Shown here: positions 16,602 through 26,892 of the stretch, piece by piece
How the letters are laid out: every line of letters begins with the position of its first letter
Numbering within the stretch: position 1 is the first letter of the stretch
Assembly: GCF_000269985.1 (NCBI RefSeq)
Contig: NC_016109.1
Coordinates: forward strand, 682,001 to 746,000
Direction of reading: 5' to 3'
DNA: 64,000 nucleotides
Source: Kitasatospora setae KM-6054
GTDB taxonomy: Bacteria > Actinomycetota > Actinomycetes > Streptomycetales > Streptomycetaceae
Program-made: the position numbers and the translations under genes
Notes under the pieces: model-generated
Seen by the model: the letters and a program-made list of their open reading frames with translations, nothing else
The model's database searches: none
What the model was told of the DNA's origin: nothing

Positions 16602-17556
16602 GATACTCCGGTGGGGCGCGCTCACCGCCCTCGCGCCCGTCGCCTGGGGCGCCAACTACTACGTCACCCACCACTACCTCCCCGCCGACGCCCCGCTCTG
16701 GGGCGCCGCGCTGCGCGCCCTCCCCGCCGGGCTCCTGCTGCTGGCCGCCGCCCGCCGCCGCCCGCGCGGCGCCTGGTGGTGGCGCTCGACCGTGCTCGGC
16801 GCGCTGAACACCGCCGCGTTCTTCGTCCTGGTCTACCTCGCCTCGCAGCGGCTCCCGGCCGGCACCGCCGCCACCGTGATGGCCCTCTCCCCGCTCGCCC
16901 TGATGCTCTCCGCCTGGCCGCTGACCGGCGAACGCCCCCGCCCCGCCCAGCTCGCCGCCGGCGCCGTCGGCGTCACCGGCGCGGCCCTGCTGCTCGCCGC
17001 CCCCACCGGCCCGCCCTCCCCCGCCGGCCTGCTCGCCGCCCTCGGCGCCCTGCTGGTCTCCGCCGTCGGCCACGCCCTCACCAAGCGCTGGACTCCCCCG
17101 GACGGCGGCCCCGGCGTCCTGGCCCCCACCGCCTGGCAGCTGACCATCGGCGGCCTGCTCCTGCTGCCCGTCGCCGTCCTCGCCGAGGGCCCGCCGCCCG
17201 CCCTGACCGGCGCCGCGCTGCCCGCCTTCGCCTACACCTCGCTGATCGCCACCGCCCTCGCCTTCCTCGCCTGGTTCGCCGGCCTGCGCCGCCTCCCCGC
17301 CGCCACCGTCGGCCTGATCGGCCTCCTCAACCCCGCCACCGGGGCCCTCCTCGGCACCACCCTCGACCACGAGCCGCTGGGCCCGGCCCAGTTCACCGGC
17401 ATGGCCCTGATCGCGGCCGGCCTCCTGCTCGGCCGCCCGCGCGCCGCCCCTGGAGTCTCCACAACGGCCGGAACGGCCGGAACGGCAGCCGGAGCAACGG
17501 AAGGAGCCCGCGATGGGAACCGGCTTCCAGGTCAGCGCCGACCGGGAGCGCGCTGA
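16594..17556 (+). CDS. EamA/DMT-family drug-metabolite exporter
   Basis: 320 residues with ten predicted membrane helices in two EamA repeats (WGALTALAPVAWGANYYVTHHYLP and the second near LGALLVSAVGHALTKRW). The family exports amino acids, nucleosides or drugs. The C-terminus runs into a short Thr/Gly/Ala-rich tail (from about residue 287) that looks non-structural. ATG 16594 has no ribosome-binding site but is 7 bases past TATATT, suggesting leaderless translation. Substrate is unknown; the divergent MarR gene suggests a toxic or signalling small molecule. Confidence 0.9.
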   Translation: MEAILRWGALTALAPVAWGANYYVTHHYLPADAPLWGAALRALPAGLLLLAAARRRPRGAWWWRSTVLGALNTAAFFVLVYLASQRLPAGTAATVMALSPLALMLSAWPLTGERPRPAQLAAGAVGVTGAALLLAAPTGPPSPAGLLAALGALLVSAVGHALTKRWTPPDGGPGVLAPTAWQLTIGGLLLLPVAVLAEGPPPALTGAALPAFAYTSLIATALAFLAWFAGLRRLPAATVGLIGLLNPATGALLGTTLDHEPLGPAQFTGMALIAAGLLLGRPRAAPGVSTTAGTAGTAAGATEGARDGNRLPGQRRPGAR

Positions 17557-17668
17557 GCCGTGGGCCTTCGGCCGCTCGGTCCCGGCCTCGGCCTCGGCCT
17601 CGGGGCGTTCGTCCGGGAGTTCGGCGCGTGAGGCGCCCCGGCGGGTGAGGCCCCGGCGGGCGGCGGGT

Positions 17669-18058
17669 TCAGTGCGTGTCGACCAGCCGGGCCGGGACGG
17701 CGAGGACCGCGAGGCGGCCTGCGGCGGCGGCGGGGCGGAAGTCGAAGGGGCTGGTGAAGGGGCCGGTGACGAGGATCAGGGTGCGGTGGGCGCGCAGGGC
17801 GCGGGCCCATTCGCGGGCGGCGGCGAGCGGGCCGTCGTACCAGGGGGTGCCGTCGGGGCGGGTGACGACCAGGCGGGTGCCGTCGTAGGCGGCGGCCCAG
17901 TCCTCGCGGAGCGCGGGGAGGGTGTCGGGTCCGGTCCAGCCCTCGCCGGCGGGGGCGGGGCGGTGCGGGGCGGCAGGGGCGACCAGGGCGGGGCGGTGGT
18001 CGGCGAGCAGGTCGGGCCAGGGCGGTCGGGCCCGGTCACCGCCGTCGGTCCGTTCCAT
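17669..18058 (-). CDS. Conserved-type hypothetical protein, 129 aa
   Basis: A soluble protein of 129 residues beginning MERTDGGDRARPPWPDLLAD. The middle part has WAAAYDGTRLVVTRPDGTPWYDG, a beta-hairpin pattern, and then hydrophobic strands RTLILVTGPFTSPFDF. I do not recognise a family and see no catalytic motif. Reading-frame composition (GC at third positions) fits a real gene. It stands alone between the EamA gene and the acylase gene. Confidence 0.65.
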   Translation of the reverse strand: MERTDGGDRARPPWPDLLADHRPALVAPAAPHRPAPAGEGWTGPDTLPALREDWAAAYDGTRLVVTRPDGTPWYDGPLAAAREWARALRAHRTLILVTGPFTSPFDFRPAAAAGRLAVLAVPARLVDTH

Positions 18059-18363
18059 TCCGTCCGCCCCCTGTGATCACCGGTGGTTCCGGGGGCCTTT
18101 CGGAGCGCGGGCCGTTCCGGATCGGCCGCGGCCCGCCCGTGCGCGTTCCGGGCCGCCCGGACGGGTCTCGGGGCGCGGGCCGCCGCGGAGGGGCCGCGGC
18201 ACGGCCGTGCGCGTTCCGGCCTGCCCGGACGGGTCGTCAACTCGCGTTCATGACAGGCGGATGACAGTTCCGTGGCGCCGTCCGCCGGACCCCTACCCGG
18301 GGGTCACTTCGCGGACTAACGTGCGGCCGGACTTCCGATACCCCCTGTCAGGAAGAGGCCCAG
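18059..18363. promoter_or_regulatory. Upstream region of the acylase gene with a 68-bp-spaced direct repeat
   Basis: No gene is seen in these 305 bases. A GC-rich element beginning CCGTGCGCGTTCCGG and ending GCCCGGACGGGTC occurs at 18137 and again at 18205, with two or three differences. The region must also hold the acylase promoter: an AT-richer stretch with TTCATGACAGGCGGATGACAG (split here only for reading) lies near 18246-18266. Function of the repeat is unknown. Confidence 0.45.
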
Positions 18364-21300
18364 GTGCCCGCTGCCCCCGTCCCCCGCCGACTGCGCTCGG
18401 CGACCCTCGCCGTGCTCGCCTCCGCCGCGCTGCTGCTCGGCGCGCTCACCGCCCAGCCCGCCGCCGGCGCCGCCGCCGGGCCCGTCCCGGCCGCCGGGGA
18501 TCCGTGCCTGGGGCAGTGCCAGGACATCCTGACGGCGGGCGAGAACGGCCACGCCACGCTGGCCGGGATCCTGCTGCACCAGAGCGTCGGGACCCGCCCG
18601 GCGCACTCCGCGGACCAGGTCGACGCGTACGACGCGCTGCTGCACGACTACAGCGGCCTGACGCCGGACCAGCTGTCGGCGTACTTCGACGACGCCTCGT
18701 TCGGGGTGCCCGCCGGGCAGGTGGAGAGCACCGCCACGCCGCGTCCGGGCGTGACCATCACCCGGGACAAGGCGACCGGCACGCCGCACGTCAAGGGCGT
18801 CACCCGGTCCGACACCGAGTTCGGCGCCGGGTACGCGGCCGGGCAGGACCGGCTCTGGCTGATCGACGTGCTGCGGCACGTCGGCCGCGGGCAGCTGTCC
18901 TCGTTCGCGGGCGGCGCGGCGGGCAACCGGGCGCTGGAGCAGAGCCTGTGGGCGGTCGCCCCGTACACCGAGGCCGACCTGCAGCAGCAGCTCGACCGGG
19001 TGCGGGCGTCCGGCCCGCGCGGGGCGCAGGCGTGGCAGGACGTGCAGGACTACGTGGCGGGCCTGAACGCGTTCGCGGCGGCCGACGTCGCGGCCAACAA
19101 CTACCCGGGCGAGTACGTGCTGACCGGGCACGGTTCGACCATCGCCCCGTTCACGGCGACCGACGTGGCGGCGATCTCCTCGGTGATCGGGGCGATCTTC
19201 GGCGGCGGTGGCGGCGGCGAGGTCGGCAACGCGCTGGCCCGGATCGCGCTGCGCCAGCAGTACGGCGCCGAGGCGGGCGACCGGGCGTACGCGGCCTGGC
19301 GCGCCGGGGACGACCCGGAGGCGACGGCCACCGTGCACGACGGCACCTCCTTCCCGTACGCGGCCTCGCCCGCGAACCCGGTGGGCACCGCGCTGCCGGA
19401 CCCGGGCTCGGTCGCCGCCGTCCCGCACACCGCCAACGGCACCGGCACCGGCGCGGCGGTCGCGAGCACCGCCCAGTCCGCCGAAGGCGTGCTGCCCGCC
19501 GACCTGATCACCGCGAAGAAGGGCATGTCGAACGCCCTGCTGGTGTCCGGCGCGCACACCGCCTCCGGGCACCCGATCGCCGTGTACGGCCCGCAGACCG
19601 GCTACTACGCGCCGCAGATCCTGATGGTGCAGGAGCTGGACGGCCCGGGCCTGCGCAGCCGGGGCGCGTCCTTCCCCGGGCTGAGCTTCTACGTGGAGAT
19701 CGGCCGCGGCCTGGACTACTCGTGGAGCGCGACCTCCGCCAACCAGGACATCACCGACACCTTCGCGGTCGACCTGTGCGAGCCCGGCGGCGGCACCCCG
19801 AGCACCTCCTCGACCGGCTACCTGCTGGACGGCGCCTGCACCCCGTTCGAGCGGCTGACCCAGCACAACGCCTGGCAGCCGAGCACCGCCGACTCGACCG
19901 CGGCGGGCTCGTACGACCTGGTGGCGCTGCGCTCGGCGTACGGCCTGGTCACCCACACCGGGACGGTCGGCGGGCGGCCGGTGGCGTACACCGCGCTGCG
20001 CTCGACCTACCGGCACGAGGTGGACTCGGTGATCGGCTTCCAGCAGTTCAACGACCCGGCGGCGATCACCTCGGCGGCGGCCTTCCAGCGCGCCGCGCAG
20101 GACATCGGCTACACCTTCAACTGGTTCTACGCGGACGCCGACCACACCGCGTACTACAACTCCGGCACCGAGCCGCTGCGCGCCCCCGGCACCGACCCCG
20201 ACCTGCCGATCCTGGCCCGGTCCGGCTACACCTGGCAGGGCTGGGACCGGGCCGCGAACACCTCGGCGGTCGAACCGCCGGCCCGGCACGCGCAGTCCAC
20301 CGACCAGGACTACTACGTCAGTTGGAACAACAAGCAGGCACCGGGCTTCACCTCCGCCTGGGGCAACGGCGCCGTGCACCGGGCCGACCTGCTGGACACC
20401 CGGGTGAAGGCGCTCGCCCAGCGCGGCGGCGTCACCCGGACCGACCTGGTCCAGGCGATGGAGGACGCCGCCAACGTCGACCTGCGGGCCGAACGGGTGC
20501 TGCCCGAGCTGCTCGCGGTGCTCGACTCCGCGCCGGTCGCCGACCCGGCCGCGGCCGCCGCGATCGCCAAGCTGCGGGCCTGGGCGGCGGGCGGCTCGCA
20601 CCGGCGCGAGGCGAGCAAGGGCGCGGGCGCGTACACCGACGCGGAGGCGATCCGGATCCTGGACGCCTGGTGGCCGCTGCTGGTCGAGGGCGAGTTCCGG
20701 CCCGGCCTGGGCGACGCAGCGTGGGGCGCGCTGACCGCCGTCGCGCCGATCAACGAGACGCCCTCCGGCGGGCAGTTGGGCGCGACGTCCGGCGGCGACG
20801 ACATCGCGGCCGGCCAGGCGCACAAGGGCTCGGCGTTCCAGCACGGCTGGTGGTCGTACGTCGACAAGGACCTGCGGACGGTGCTCGGCCGGCCCGTCAC
20901 CGGCCCGCTGGACCGCGCCTACTGCGGCGGCGGCGCCCCGGCCGCCTGCCGGCAGCTGCTGCTGACCACCCTCGGCCAGGCCGTGGCCACCCCCGCCACC
21001 ACCACCTACCCGGCGGACAAGTACTGCGCGGCGGGCGACCAGCTGTGCGCCGACTCGATCGTGCACCGGGCGATGGGCGGCATCACCGTGCCGCGGATCG
21101 CCTGGCAGAACCGGCCCACCTACCAGCAGGTGGTGGAGTTCCCGGCCCGCCGCACCGACGACCTGACCAACCTGGCCCGGGGCGCCACCGCCACCGCCTC
21201 CGACTACCAGGACGCCGTGGTGGTCGCCTACCCGCCCAAGCAGGCCGTCGACGGCGACCCGGGCACCCGCTGGGCGTCCAAGACGGTGGCCACCGCCTGG

Positions 21301-21561
21301 CTGAACGTCGACCTCGGCAGCGTCCGCAAGGTCGGCCGGGTCGTCCTCGACTGGTCCGACCAGTACGCCACCGCCTACCGGATCGACCTCTCCACCGACG
21401 GCACCACCTGGCGCACCGCCTACTCCACCACCACCGACCGGGGCGGCCTGGAGAACCGCGCCTTCCCGCCCACCGACGCCCGGCACGTCCGGATCGTGCT
21501 GCTCGCCCGGGGCACCGACAACCGCTACTCGCTCGACGAGGTCGGCGTCTACGCCAAGTGA
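18364..21561 (+). CDS. Secreted penicillin-acylase-family amidase with C-terminal discoidin domain
   Basis: 1065 residues. The signal peptide runs to about residue 36. The Ntn-hydrolase body follows: an alpha-subunit-like part (SDTEFGAGYAAGQDRLWLIDVLRH), a spacer, then ITAKKGMSN where Ser389 would become the N-terminal nucleophile after self-cleavage, followed by HPIAVYGPQTGYYAPQI. The family cuts amide bonds of beta-lactams, acyl-homoserine lactones or lipopeptides. The last ~130 residues form an F5/8-type C (discoidin) domain (NLARGATATASDY ... VDLGSVRKVGRVVLDW) that likely binds glycans. Start is GTG 18364 with AGGAAGAGG upstream. Substrate is not predictable, but secretion suggests an extracellular amide such as an echinocandin-like or quorum-sensing compound. 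Confidence 0.9.
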   Translation: MPAAPVPRRLRSATLAVLASAALLLGALTAQPAAGAAAGPVPAAGDPCLGQCQDILTAGENGHATLAGILLHQSVGTRPAHSADQVDAYDALLHDYSGLTPDQLSAYFDDASFGVPAGQVESTATPRPGVTITRDKATGTPHVKGVTRSDTEFGAGYAAGQDRLWLIDVLRHVGRGQLSSFAGGAAGNRALEQSLWAVAPYTEADLQQQLDRVRASGPRGAQAWQDVQDYVAGLNAFAAADVAANNYPGEYVLTGHGSTIAPFTATDVAAISSVIGAIFGGGGGGEVGNALARIALRQQYGAEAGDRAYAAWRAGDDPEATATVHDGTSFPYAASPANPVGTALPDPGSVAAVPHTANGTGTGAAVASTAQSAEGVLPADLITAKKGMSNALLVSGAHTASGHPIAVYGPQTGYYAPQILMVQELDGPGLRSRGASFPGLSFYVEIGRGLDYSWSATSANQDITDTFAVDLCEPGGGTPSTSSTGYLLDGACTPFERLTQHNAWQPSTADSTAAGSYDLVALRSAYGLVTHTGTVGGRPVAYTALRSTYRHEVDSVIGFQQFNDPAAITSAAAFQRAAQDIGYTFNWFYADADHTAYYNSGTEPLRAPGTDPDLPILARSGYTWQGWDRAANTSAVEPPARHAQSTDQDYYVSWNNKQAPGFTSAWGNGAVHRADLLDTRVKALAQRGGVTRTDLVQAMEDAANVDLRAERVLPELLAVLDSAPVADPAAAAAIAKLRAWAAGGSHRREASKGAGAYTDAEAIRILDAWWPLLVEGEFRPGLGDAAWGALTAVAPINETPSGGQLGATSGGDDIAAGQAHKGSAFQHGWWSYVDKDLRTVLGRPVTGPLDRAYCGGGAPAACRQLLLTTLGQAVATPATTTYPADKYCAAGDQLCADSIVHRAMGGITVPRIAWQNRPTYQQVVEFPARRTDDLTNLARGATATASDYQDAVVVAYPPKQAVDGDPGTRWASKTVATAWLNVDLGSVRKVGRVVLDWSDQYATAYRIDLSTDGTTWRTAYSTTTDRGGLENRAFPPTDARHVRIVLLARGTDNRYSLDEVGVYAK

Positions 21562-21570
21562 CCCGTTCGC

Positions 21571-21591
21571 CCGGCCCGTTCAGCGGGCCGG
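21571..21591. terminator. Short perfect hairpin between convergent genes
   Basis: CCGGCCCG (21571-21578) pairs with CGGGCCGG (21584-21591) around a 5-base loop. It overlaps the GNAT stop codon and lies 10 bases past the acylase stop, so it can serve both. Confidence 0.7.
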
Positions 21592-22113
21592 GCGGACCAT
21601 CACCAGCAGGCGCGGCGAATCGGCCGTCGCCGCCTGCGAGTTGAACGCCTCGTACCCCCAACTCTCGTACACCCGCAGCACCTTCCCCTCCCCCGCCAGC
21701 GGGTTGACCATCAGCACCGCCCGGCCCTCGGCCCGGCCCGCCACCAGCGCGTCGTGGATCCGGCGGGCCGTGCCGCTCCCCCGCCAGGCCGCCCGGACGC
21801 CGATCTCGCGCAGCGCCAGCACCGGCGCGTCGGTGAAGCCCGCGGGCAGCGGCTCGGCCATCCGCGCCCAGTAGCGGTCGCCGGCCGCGACGGTGGTGCC
21901 GTACGCGTACCCGACGACGCCACTGCCTTCGGCGCGCCCGAGGACCAGCCCGAACCCGGGCCCGGCCGCGTACCCGTCGAGGCGCTCGGCGAACGCCGCC
22001 ACCCGGTAGTTCGGCAGGTGCAGCAGCGGCGCCCGGACGTCCGCGTACACCGCCAGCAGCTCCCGGCGCGCCCCACCGGTCAGGGTGCCGTACCGGCTCA
22101 GCTCCACGCTCAC
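21580..22113 (-). CDS. GNAT-family N-acetyltransferase
   Basis: 177 residues with the GNAT fold: VVGYAYGTTVA (strand 4), then LREIGVRAAWRGSGTARRIHDALV (the R-x-x-G-x-G/A acetyl-CoA loop) and a C-terminal VYESWGYEAFN. The acceptor is unknown. GTG 22113 is used as start with a G-rich site upstream. Convergent with the acylase gene. Confidence 0.85.
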   Translation of the reverse strand: MSVELSRYGTLTGGARRELLAVYADVRAPLLHLPNYRVAAFAERLDGYAAGPGFGLVLGRAEGSGVVGYAYGTTVAAGDRYWARMAEPLPAGFTDAPVLALREIGVRAAWRGSGTARRIHDALVAGRAEGRAVLMVNPLAGEGKVLRVYESWGYEAFNSQAATADSPRLLVMVRPAR

Positions 22114-22144
22114 TCCCGTCGCCCCTTCCTCGCGGCCGGTCCGG

Positions 22145-22684
22145 TCAGAGGCCGGTGATGACGGTGTCGCCGGTGAAGTCGAGTTCGGCCACGCCGGTGG
22201 TGGAGCAGGCGTCGAGCTGGGTGTTCGCGGCGACGGCGGTCGAGCTGACGGTGGCGCCCTGGAAGGTGCCGGCGGTGATGCTGCCGGCCAGTTCGACCAC
22301 GGTGGTGCCGTTGACCACCCGGGTGTTGATCCGGGTGAAGGAGAAGGTGCTGGTGGTGGAGTCGTTCCAGGTGTAGGTCTTGCTGCCGGTCGGGAAGTTC
22401 AGCAGGTCGGTGCAGGTGAGCGTGGTGGTGTAGTGGTCCGAGGCGGTGGCGGAGGTGTAGCCGGTCGGCAGGCCGGTGCACGTCCAGGAGGTGCTCGCGT
22501 CGACGGTGACGCTCTGCGCGGTGTCGGTGACCGCCGGGCTGTAGGTGGCGGTGGTGCTCGCCGCGCAGTCGAGCAGCACGGTCTGGCCGTGAGCGGTGCC
22601 GGCCGGCACCAGCACCGCGGCCAGGACGGCGGCGGCCAGGGCGGGGACGGAGCGGGCGGTGGCGGAACGGCGCGGGGTACGCAT
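22145..22684 (-). CDS. Small secreted protein of unknown function
   Basis: 179 residues. A signal peptide of about 33 residues ends near GTAHG-QT. The mature part is Thr/Ser-rich and beta-strand-like, with cysteines in LLDCAAS, SWTCTGLP, TLTCTDLL and LDACSTTG, which could give two disulfides. Actinomycetes encode many such secreted small proteins without known roles. ATG 22684 is preceded by CGGAGG. The gene stands between the GNAT gene and the peptide ABC operon. Confidence 0.75.
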   Translation of the reverse strand: MRTPRRSATARSVPALAAAVLAAVLVPAGTAHGQTVLLDCAASTTATYSPAVTDTAQSVTVDASTSWTCTGLPTGYTSATASDHYTTTLTCTDLLNFPTGSKTYTWNDSTTSTFSFTRINTRVVNGTTVVELAGSITAGTFQGATVSSTAVAANTQLDACSTTGVAELDFTGDTVITGL

Positions 22685-22805
22685 GGGTGCCTCCGTACGG
22701 TGGTGCGTGCTGGGGTCCCCCCATGATGGGCCGTCGGACCGCCGGGCGACAGCCGCGTGTCCGGTCCGCCGCACGCCCCGGGGGCGCCCGGGGCTCAGGT
22801 GTCGC

Positions 22806-24902
22806 TCACCCGTCACTCCAGTGGCAGGCCGCCGTGTGGCCGTCGCCCGGCTCGGCCGTCGGCGGCTCGGTGGCGCAGCGGGCCTGCCGGGCGGGCGGGA
22901 GGGTGGTGTGGAGGGGGCAGCGGGCGCGGAACGGGCAGCCGGTGTGGCGGGCGGTCGGGGACGGCGGGTCGCCGGCCAGCAGCAGGCGGGGGCGGGCCCG
23001 TTCGGCCGCCGGGTCGGGCAGCGGGACGGCCGCCAGCAAGGCCCGGGTGTACGGGTGGCGGGGGCGGCCGAGCACGTCGGCGGCCGGTCCGGACTCGACG
23101 GTGCGGCCCAGGTACATGACGGCGACCCGGTCGGCGAGGTGCCGCACCACCGACAGGTCGTGCGACACGAACAGGTAGGCCAGGCCGAGTTCGGCCTTCA
23201 GCTGCTGGAGCAGGTTGACCACCCCGGCCTGCACCGAGACGTCCAGCGCCGAGACCGGCTCGTCCAGCACCAGCAGGTCCGGCCGGACGGCGAGCGCCCG
23301 GGCGATCGAGATGCGCTGCCGCTGGCCGCCGGAGAACTCGTGCGGGTAGCGGTCGGCGTGCGCCGGGTCCAGGCCGACCTGCCGCAGCAGCGCCGGGACG
23401 CGGCGGCGGGCCTCGGCGGTCGGCACCCGCTGGGCGAGCAGCGGCTCGGCCAGGACGTCGCCGACCGGCATCCGCGGGTCGAGCGAGGCCGCCGGGTCCT
23501 GGAAGACCATCTGCACCCGGGGCCGCAGCCGCCGGACGGCGGCCCGGTCGAGCGTCCCGGTGTCCTGCCCGAGCAGTTCGATCCGGCCGCCCTGCGGCGC
23601 GGCCAGCCGCAGGATCTCGGACAGCGTGGTCGACTTCCCCGAGCCGGACTCGCCGACCAGCCCGAGCGTCTCCCCCCGCCGGACGTCCAGGTCCACCCCG
23701 TCGACGGCGTGCACCTCGCCGCCGCGCCGCCGCAGCACCCCGCCCCGCCGCCCGGCGAAGCTGCGCCGCAGCCCCCTGACCACGAGCACGGGCTCCCGCC
23801 CGTCCCCCGCCCCCGGCACGGCGGCGGGCAGCGCCGGCACCGGGTACACCTCGGCGGGCGCGGGCCGCACGGCGGCCAGGTGCGCCGCCCGCACGCACGC
23901 CGCGAGGTGCGCGTCGGCGGCGGGCGGCAGCGGCTCGGCGGCCGGGGCCGGGGGCGCTGCCAGGAGCACCGAAGCCTGTGCGCCTTCGAGGCCCGCCAGG
24001 GCCGGTTCGGCGTCGTGGCAGCGGGCTTCGGCGAGCGGGCAGCGGGGGGCGAAGGCGCAGCCGGGGGCGGGCGGGTCGTCGGGGGTGGGCGGGCGGCCGG
24101 GGATGGGGACGAGCGGGCCGCCGGGGCCGTCGAGGCGGGGGACGGCGCCGAGCAGGCCGAGGGTGTAGGGGTGCCGGGGGGCGGTGAAGAGGTCGTGGAC
24201 GGGGGCGGTTTCGACGATCCGTCCGGCGTACATGACGGCGACCCGGTCGGCGGTGCCGGCGATCACGCCGAGGTCGTGGCTGACCAGGACGAGGGCGGCG
24301 CCGGTCTCGCGCCGGGCGGTGCGCAGGACGTCGAGCACCTGGGCCTGGATGGTGACGTCGAGGGCGGTGGTGGGTTCGTCGGCGAGCAGGACGTCCGGAT
24401 CGTTGGCGACAGCCATGGCGATCATGGCGCGCTGCCGCATGCCGCCGGAGAACTCGTGCGGGAAGGCGTCCAGGGCGCGGGCGGGGTCGGGGAGGCCGAC
24501 CAGGTCGAGGAGTTCGGCGGCGCGGCGGCGGGCGGCGGCGCGGCCGAGGTCCTGGTGGACGCGGAGGGCTTCGGCGATCTGGTCGCCGATCCGGTGGACG
24601 GGGGTGAAGGCGGAGAGCGGGTCCTGGAAGACCATGGCGATCCGGCGGCCCCGGACGGCGGACAGCTGCCGGTCGGGCAGGCCGAGCAGTTCGCGGCCGT
24701 CGAGGCGGACGGAGCCGCGGACGCGGGCGCCGTCGGGCAGCAGGCCGAGGAGGGCGAGCGCGGTGACGGACTTGCCGGAGCCGGACTCGCCGACCAGTCC
24801 GAGCGTCTCGCCGCGCCACAGGTCGAGGTCGACGCCGCGGACGGCCGGGTGGCCGTCGAAGTCGACGCCGAGGTCGCGGACGCTGAGCAGCGGGACGGTC
24901 AT
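22806..24902 (-). CDS. Fused two-ATPase oligopeptide/dipeptide ABC transporter subunit (DppD-DppF type)
   Basis: 698 residues containing two complete ABC ATPase domains. Domain 1 (about 5-320): Walker A GESGSGKS, signature [14 protein letters not shown], Walker [13 protein letters not shown]. Domain 2 (about 375-690): a second [22 protein letters not shown] and [12 protein letters not shown]. Each ends in the oligopeptide-transporter C-terminal Cys motif ([14 protein letters not shown] and [12 protein letters not shown]). Most bacteria encode the two ATPases separately; the fusion is common in actinomycetes. Its ATG overlaps the upstream permease stop (ATGA). It powers import through the two permeases from cytoplasmic ATP. 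Confidence 0.93.
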   Translation of the reverse strand: MTVPLLSVRDLGVDFDGHPAVRGVDLDLWRGETLGLVGESGSGKSVTALALLGLLPDGARVRGSVRLDGRELLGLPDRQLSAVRGRRIAMVFQDPLSAFTPVHRIGDQIAEALRVHQDLGRAAARRRAAELLDLVGLPDPARALDAFPHEFSGGMRQRAMIAMAVANDPDVLLADEPTTALDVTIQAQVLDVLRTARRETGAALVLVSHDLGVIAGTADRVAVMYAGRIVETAPVHDLFTAPRHPYTLGLLGAVPRLDGPGGPLVPIPGRPPTPDDPPAPGCAFAPRCPLAEARCHDAEPALAGLEGAQASVLLAAPPAPAAEPLPPAADAHLAACVRAAHLAAVRPAPAEVYPVPALPAAVPGAGDGREPVLVVRGLRRSFAGRRGGVLRRRGGEVHAVDGVDLDVRRGETLGLVGESGSGKSTTLSEILRLAAPQGGRIELLGQDTGTLDRAAVRRLRPRVQMVFQDPAASLDPRMPVGDVLAEPLLAQRVPTAEARRRVPALLRQVGLDPAHADRYPHEFSGGQRQRISIARALAVRPDLLVLDEPVSALDVSVQAGVVNLLQQLKAELGLAYLFVSHDLSVVRHLADRVAVMYLGRTVESGPAADVLGRPRHPYTRALLAAVPLPDPAAERARPRLLLAGDPPSPTARHTGCPFRARCPLHTTLPPARQARCATEPPTAEPGDGHTAACHWSDG

Positions 24903-25912
24903 GCGGCACCCCCACGGCGCGAACGGCGGAAACGGCGGGAACCGCGCGAACCGCGCGAACCGCGCGAACCGCTCGGACGCCGGGAACGGCGGTCGCCGGC
25001 GGCCGTCGGGTCGAGCGCGTCGCGCAGCCCGTCGCCGACCAGGTTGACGGCGAGCACGAACAGCACCAGCAGTCCGGCGGCGAAGTAGAACAGCCAGGGG
25101 AAGACCGGGGCCTCGGCGGCGCCGGCGGCGAGCAGGGTGCCGAGCGAGACGTCGGGCGGGCGGACGCCGAAGCCGAAGTAGGAGAGCGCGGCCTCGCTCA
25201 TCACGGCGCCGCCGACGGCGACGGTGGCGTCGACGATCAGGAAGGAGGAGACGTTGGGCAGCACGTGCCGCCAGATGGTCCGGAACGGTCCGACGCCCAT
25301 GTAGCGTGCGGCGGCGACGAATTCGCGTTCCCGGAGCGAGCGGGTCAGCGAGCGGACCACCCGGGCGGTGACCATCCAGTTGAAGCCGGCCAGCAGCAGG
25401 ACGAAGGCGATCCAGCCGCTGCCGCGCAGCCGGGGCGAGAGGACGGCGATCACCAGGAAGGCGGGGAAGATCAGCATCAGGTCGACCAGGAAGGTCAGCA
25501 GCCGGTCGGTCCAGCCGCCGAAGTACCCGGCGCAGGCGCCGACCAGGGAGGCCAGTCCGGTGGAGAGGACGGCCACCAGCAGGCCGATCGCCAACGACTT
25601 CTGCAGGCCGCGGACGGTCTGCGCGAACACGTCCTGGCCGAGCCCGTTGGTGCCGAACCAGTGGGTGGCGGACGGGGGTTGGCGCAGCGCGGTGTAGTCG
25701 GGCGCGGCGTAGTCCCAGGGGGTGAGCCAGGGCCCGGCGAAGGCGAGCAGGAACAGCAGCGCCAGGACGGCGAGCCCGGTGAGCGCCCCGCGCGAGGCGG
25801 CGAGCCGGGCGGCGGCCAGCCGCAGCCGCCCGCGCGGGACGACGGGGTCGGCGGCGTCGGCGGGCTCGGCGGGCTCGGCGGGCTCGGCGAGGGCGGTCGC
25901 GGGGGCGCTCAC
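24899..25912 (-). CDS. Oligopeptide ABC transporter permease (DppC-like)
   Basis: 337 residues, six membrane helices and the binding-protein-dependent transport motif ([20 protein letters not shown]). The N-terminus ([10 protein letters not shown]) and the C-terminus ([10 protein letters not shown]) are low-complexity. Both are encoded by perfect triplicated 9-bp units, GGGCTCGGC at 25862-25888 and CGCGCGAAC at 24943-24969. GTG 25912 overlaps the stop of the upstream permease (GTGA). Pairs with the next gene to form the channel. Confidence 0.92.
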   Translation of the reverse strand: MSAPATALAEPAEPAEPADAADPVVPRGRLRLAAARLAASRGALTGLAVLALLFLLAFAGPWLTPWDYAAPDYTALRQPPSATHWFGTNGLGQDVFAQTVRGLQKSLAIGLLVAVLSTGLASLVGACAGYFGGWTDRLLTFLVDLMLIFPAFLVIAVLSPRLRGSGWIAFVLLLAGFNWMVTARVVRSLTRSLREREFVAAARYMGVGPFRTIWRHVLPNVSSFLIVDATVAVGGAVMSEAALSYFGFGVRPPDVSLGTLLAAGAAEAPVFPWLFYFAAGLLVLFVLAVNLVGDGLRDALDPTAAGDRRSRRPSGSRGSRGSRGSRRFRRSRRGGAA

Positions 25913-26892
25913 GCGGTCCTCACCCGGGGGTCGAGCGCGGCGTGCAGGGTGTCGGCGAGGAGGCCGGCGGCGAGCACCACCACGGCGGCGAACAGGTTGA
26001 CGGCGGCGACCGAGTTGACGTCCTGTTCGTTGACGGCCTGGATGAACCACTCGCCCATGCCGTGCCAGCCGAAGACGGTCTCGGTGATGGCGGCGCCGGT
26101 GAACAGGCCGAGGAAGGCGTAGGCGAACATCGTGGTCATCGGGATGACGGCGGTGCGCAGCCCGTGCCGGACCAGGGCGCGGCCGCGGGTGAGGCCCTTG
26201 GCGCGGGCGGTGCGCAGGTAGTCGGCGCCGAGCACGTCGAGCATGGTGGCGCGCTGGTAGCGGCTGTACGCGGCGAGGCCGCCGAGGGCGAGCGAGAGGG
26301 TGGGCAGCAGCAGGTGCAGCGCCCAGTCGGCGAGGTGGGTGCCGAGTCCGCCGGCCAGGTTGGGGGTCTCGTAGCCGGTGAACGGGACGACCTCGTGGCC
26401 GGCGGCGTCCTTCGCGGCGATGGCGCCGTTCTTGAGCAGCAGGGCGACCAGGAAGACGGGGGTGGAGAGCAGCACGAAGGAGAACACGGTCAGCAGCCGG
26501 TCGGAGATCCGGTACTGGCGGACCGCGCTCCAGGCCCCGGCGGCGACGCCGAGCAGCATGCCGAGCAGGCTGCCGACCAGCAGCAGGCGCAGCGAGACCC
26601 AGATCCGGCGGCCGAACTCGTCGTTGACGGCGGTGCCGTGGATGGTGCGGCCGAGGTCGCCGCGGAGCAGTCCGCCGGCCCAGGTGCCGAAGCGTTCGAC
26701 GACGGGGGTGCGGTCGTTGAGGTTGAGCGCGGTGAGCTGCCGGTCGACGGAGGCGGCGGAGGGGCGCGGCTGCTTGGCCTCGAAGTAGGCGCGCGGGCCG
26801 AGCGCGCTGCCGGTGAGGACGTACGACAGGAACACCGCCGCGAGGAGCAGGGCGGCGTAGTAGCCGAGCCGTCCCGCGAGGTATCGCGTCAC
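25909..26892 (-). CDS. Oligopeptide ABC transporter permease (DppB-like)
   Basis: 327 residues with the N-terminal DppB helix ([23 protein letters not shown]), an extended external loop and the EAA motif ([27 protein letters not shown]). GTG 26892 is chosen because GGAGGC lies 7 bases upstream; the frame remains open a little further. It is the first gene of the minus-strand transporter operon, divergent from the binding protein across a 360-bp control region. Confidence 0.92.
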   Translation of the reverse strand: MTRYLAGRLGYYAALLLAAVFLSYVLTGSALGPRAYFEAKQPRPSAASVDRQLTALNLNDRTPVVERFGTWAGGLLRGDLGRTIHGTAVNDEFGRRIWVSLRLLLVGSLLGMLLGVAAGAWSAVRQYRISDRLLTVFSFVLLSTPVFLVALLLKNGAIAAKDAAGHEVVPFTGYETPNLAGGLGTHLADWALHLLLPTLSLALGGLAAYSRYQRATMLDVLGADYLRTARAKGLTRGRALVRHGLRTAVIPMTTMFAYAFLGLFTGAAITETVFGWHGMGEWFIQAVNEQDVNSVAAVNLFAAVVVLAAGLLADTLHAALDPRVRTA

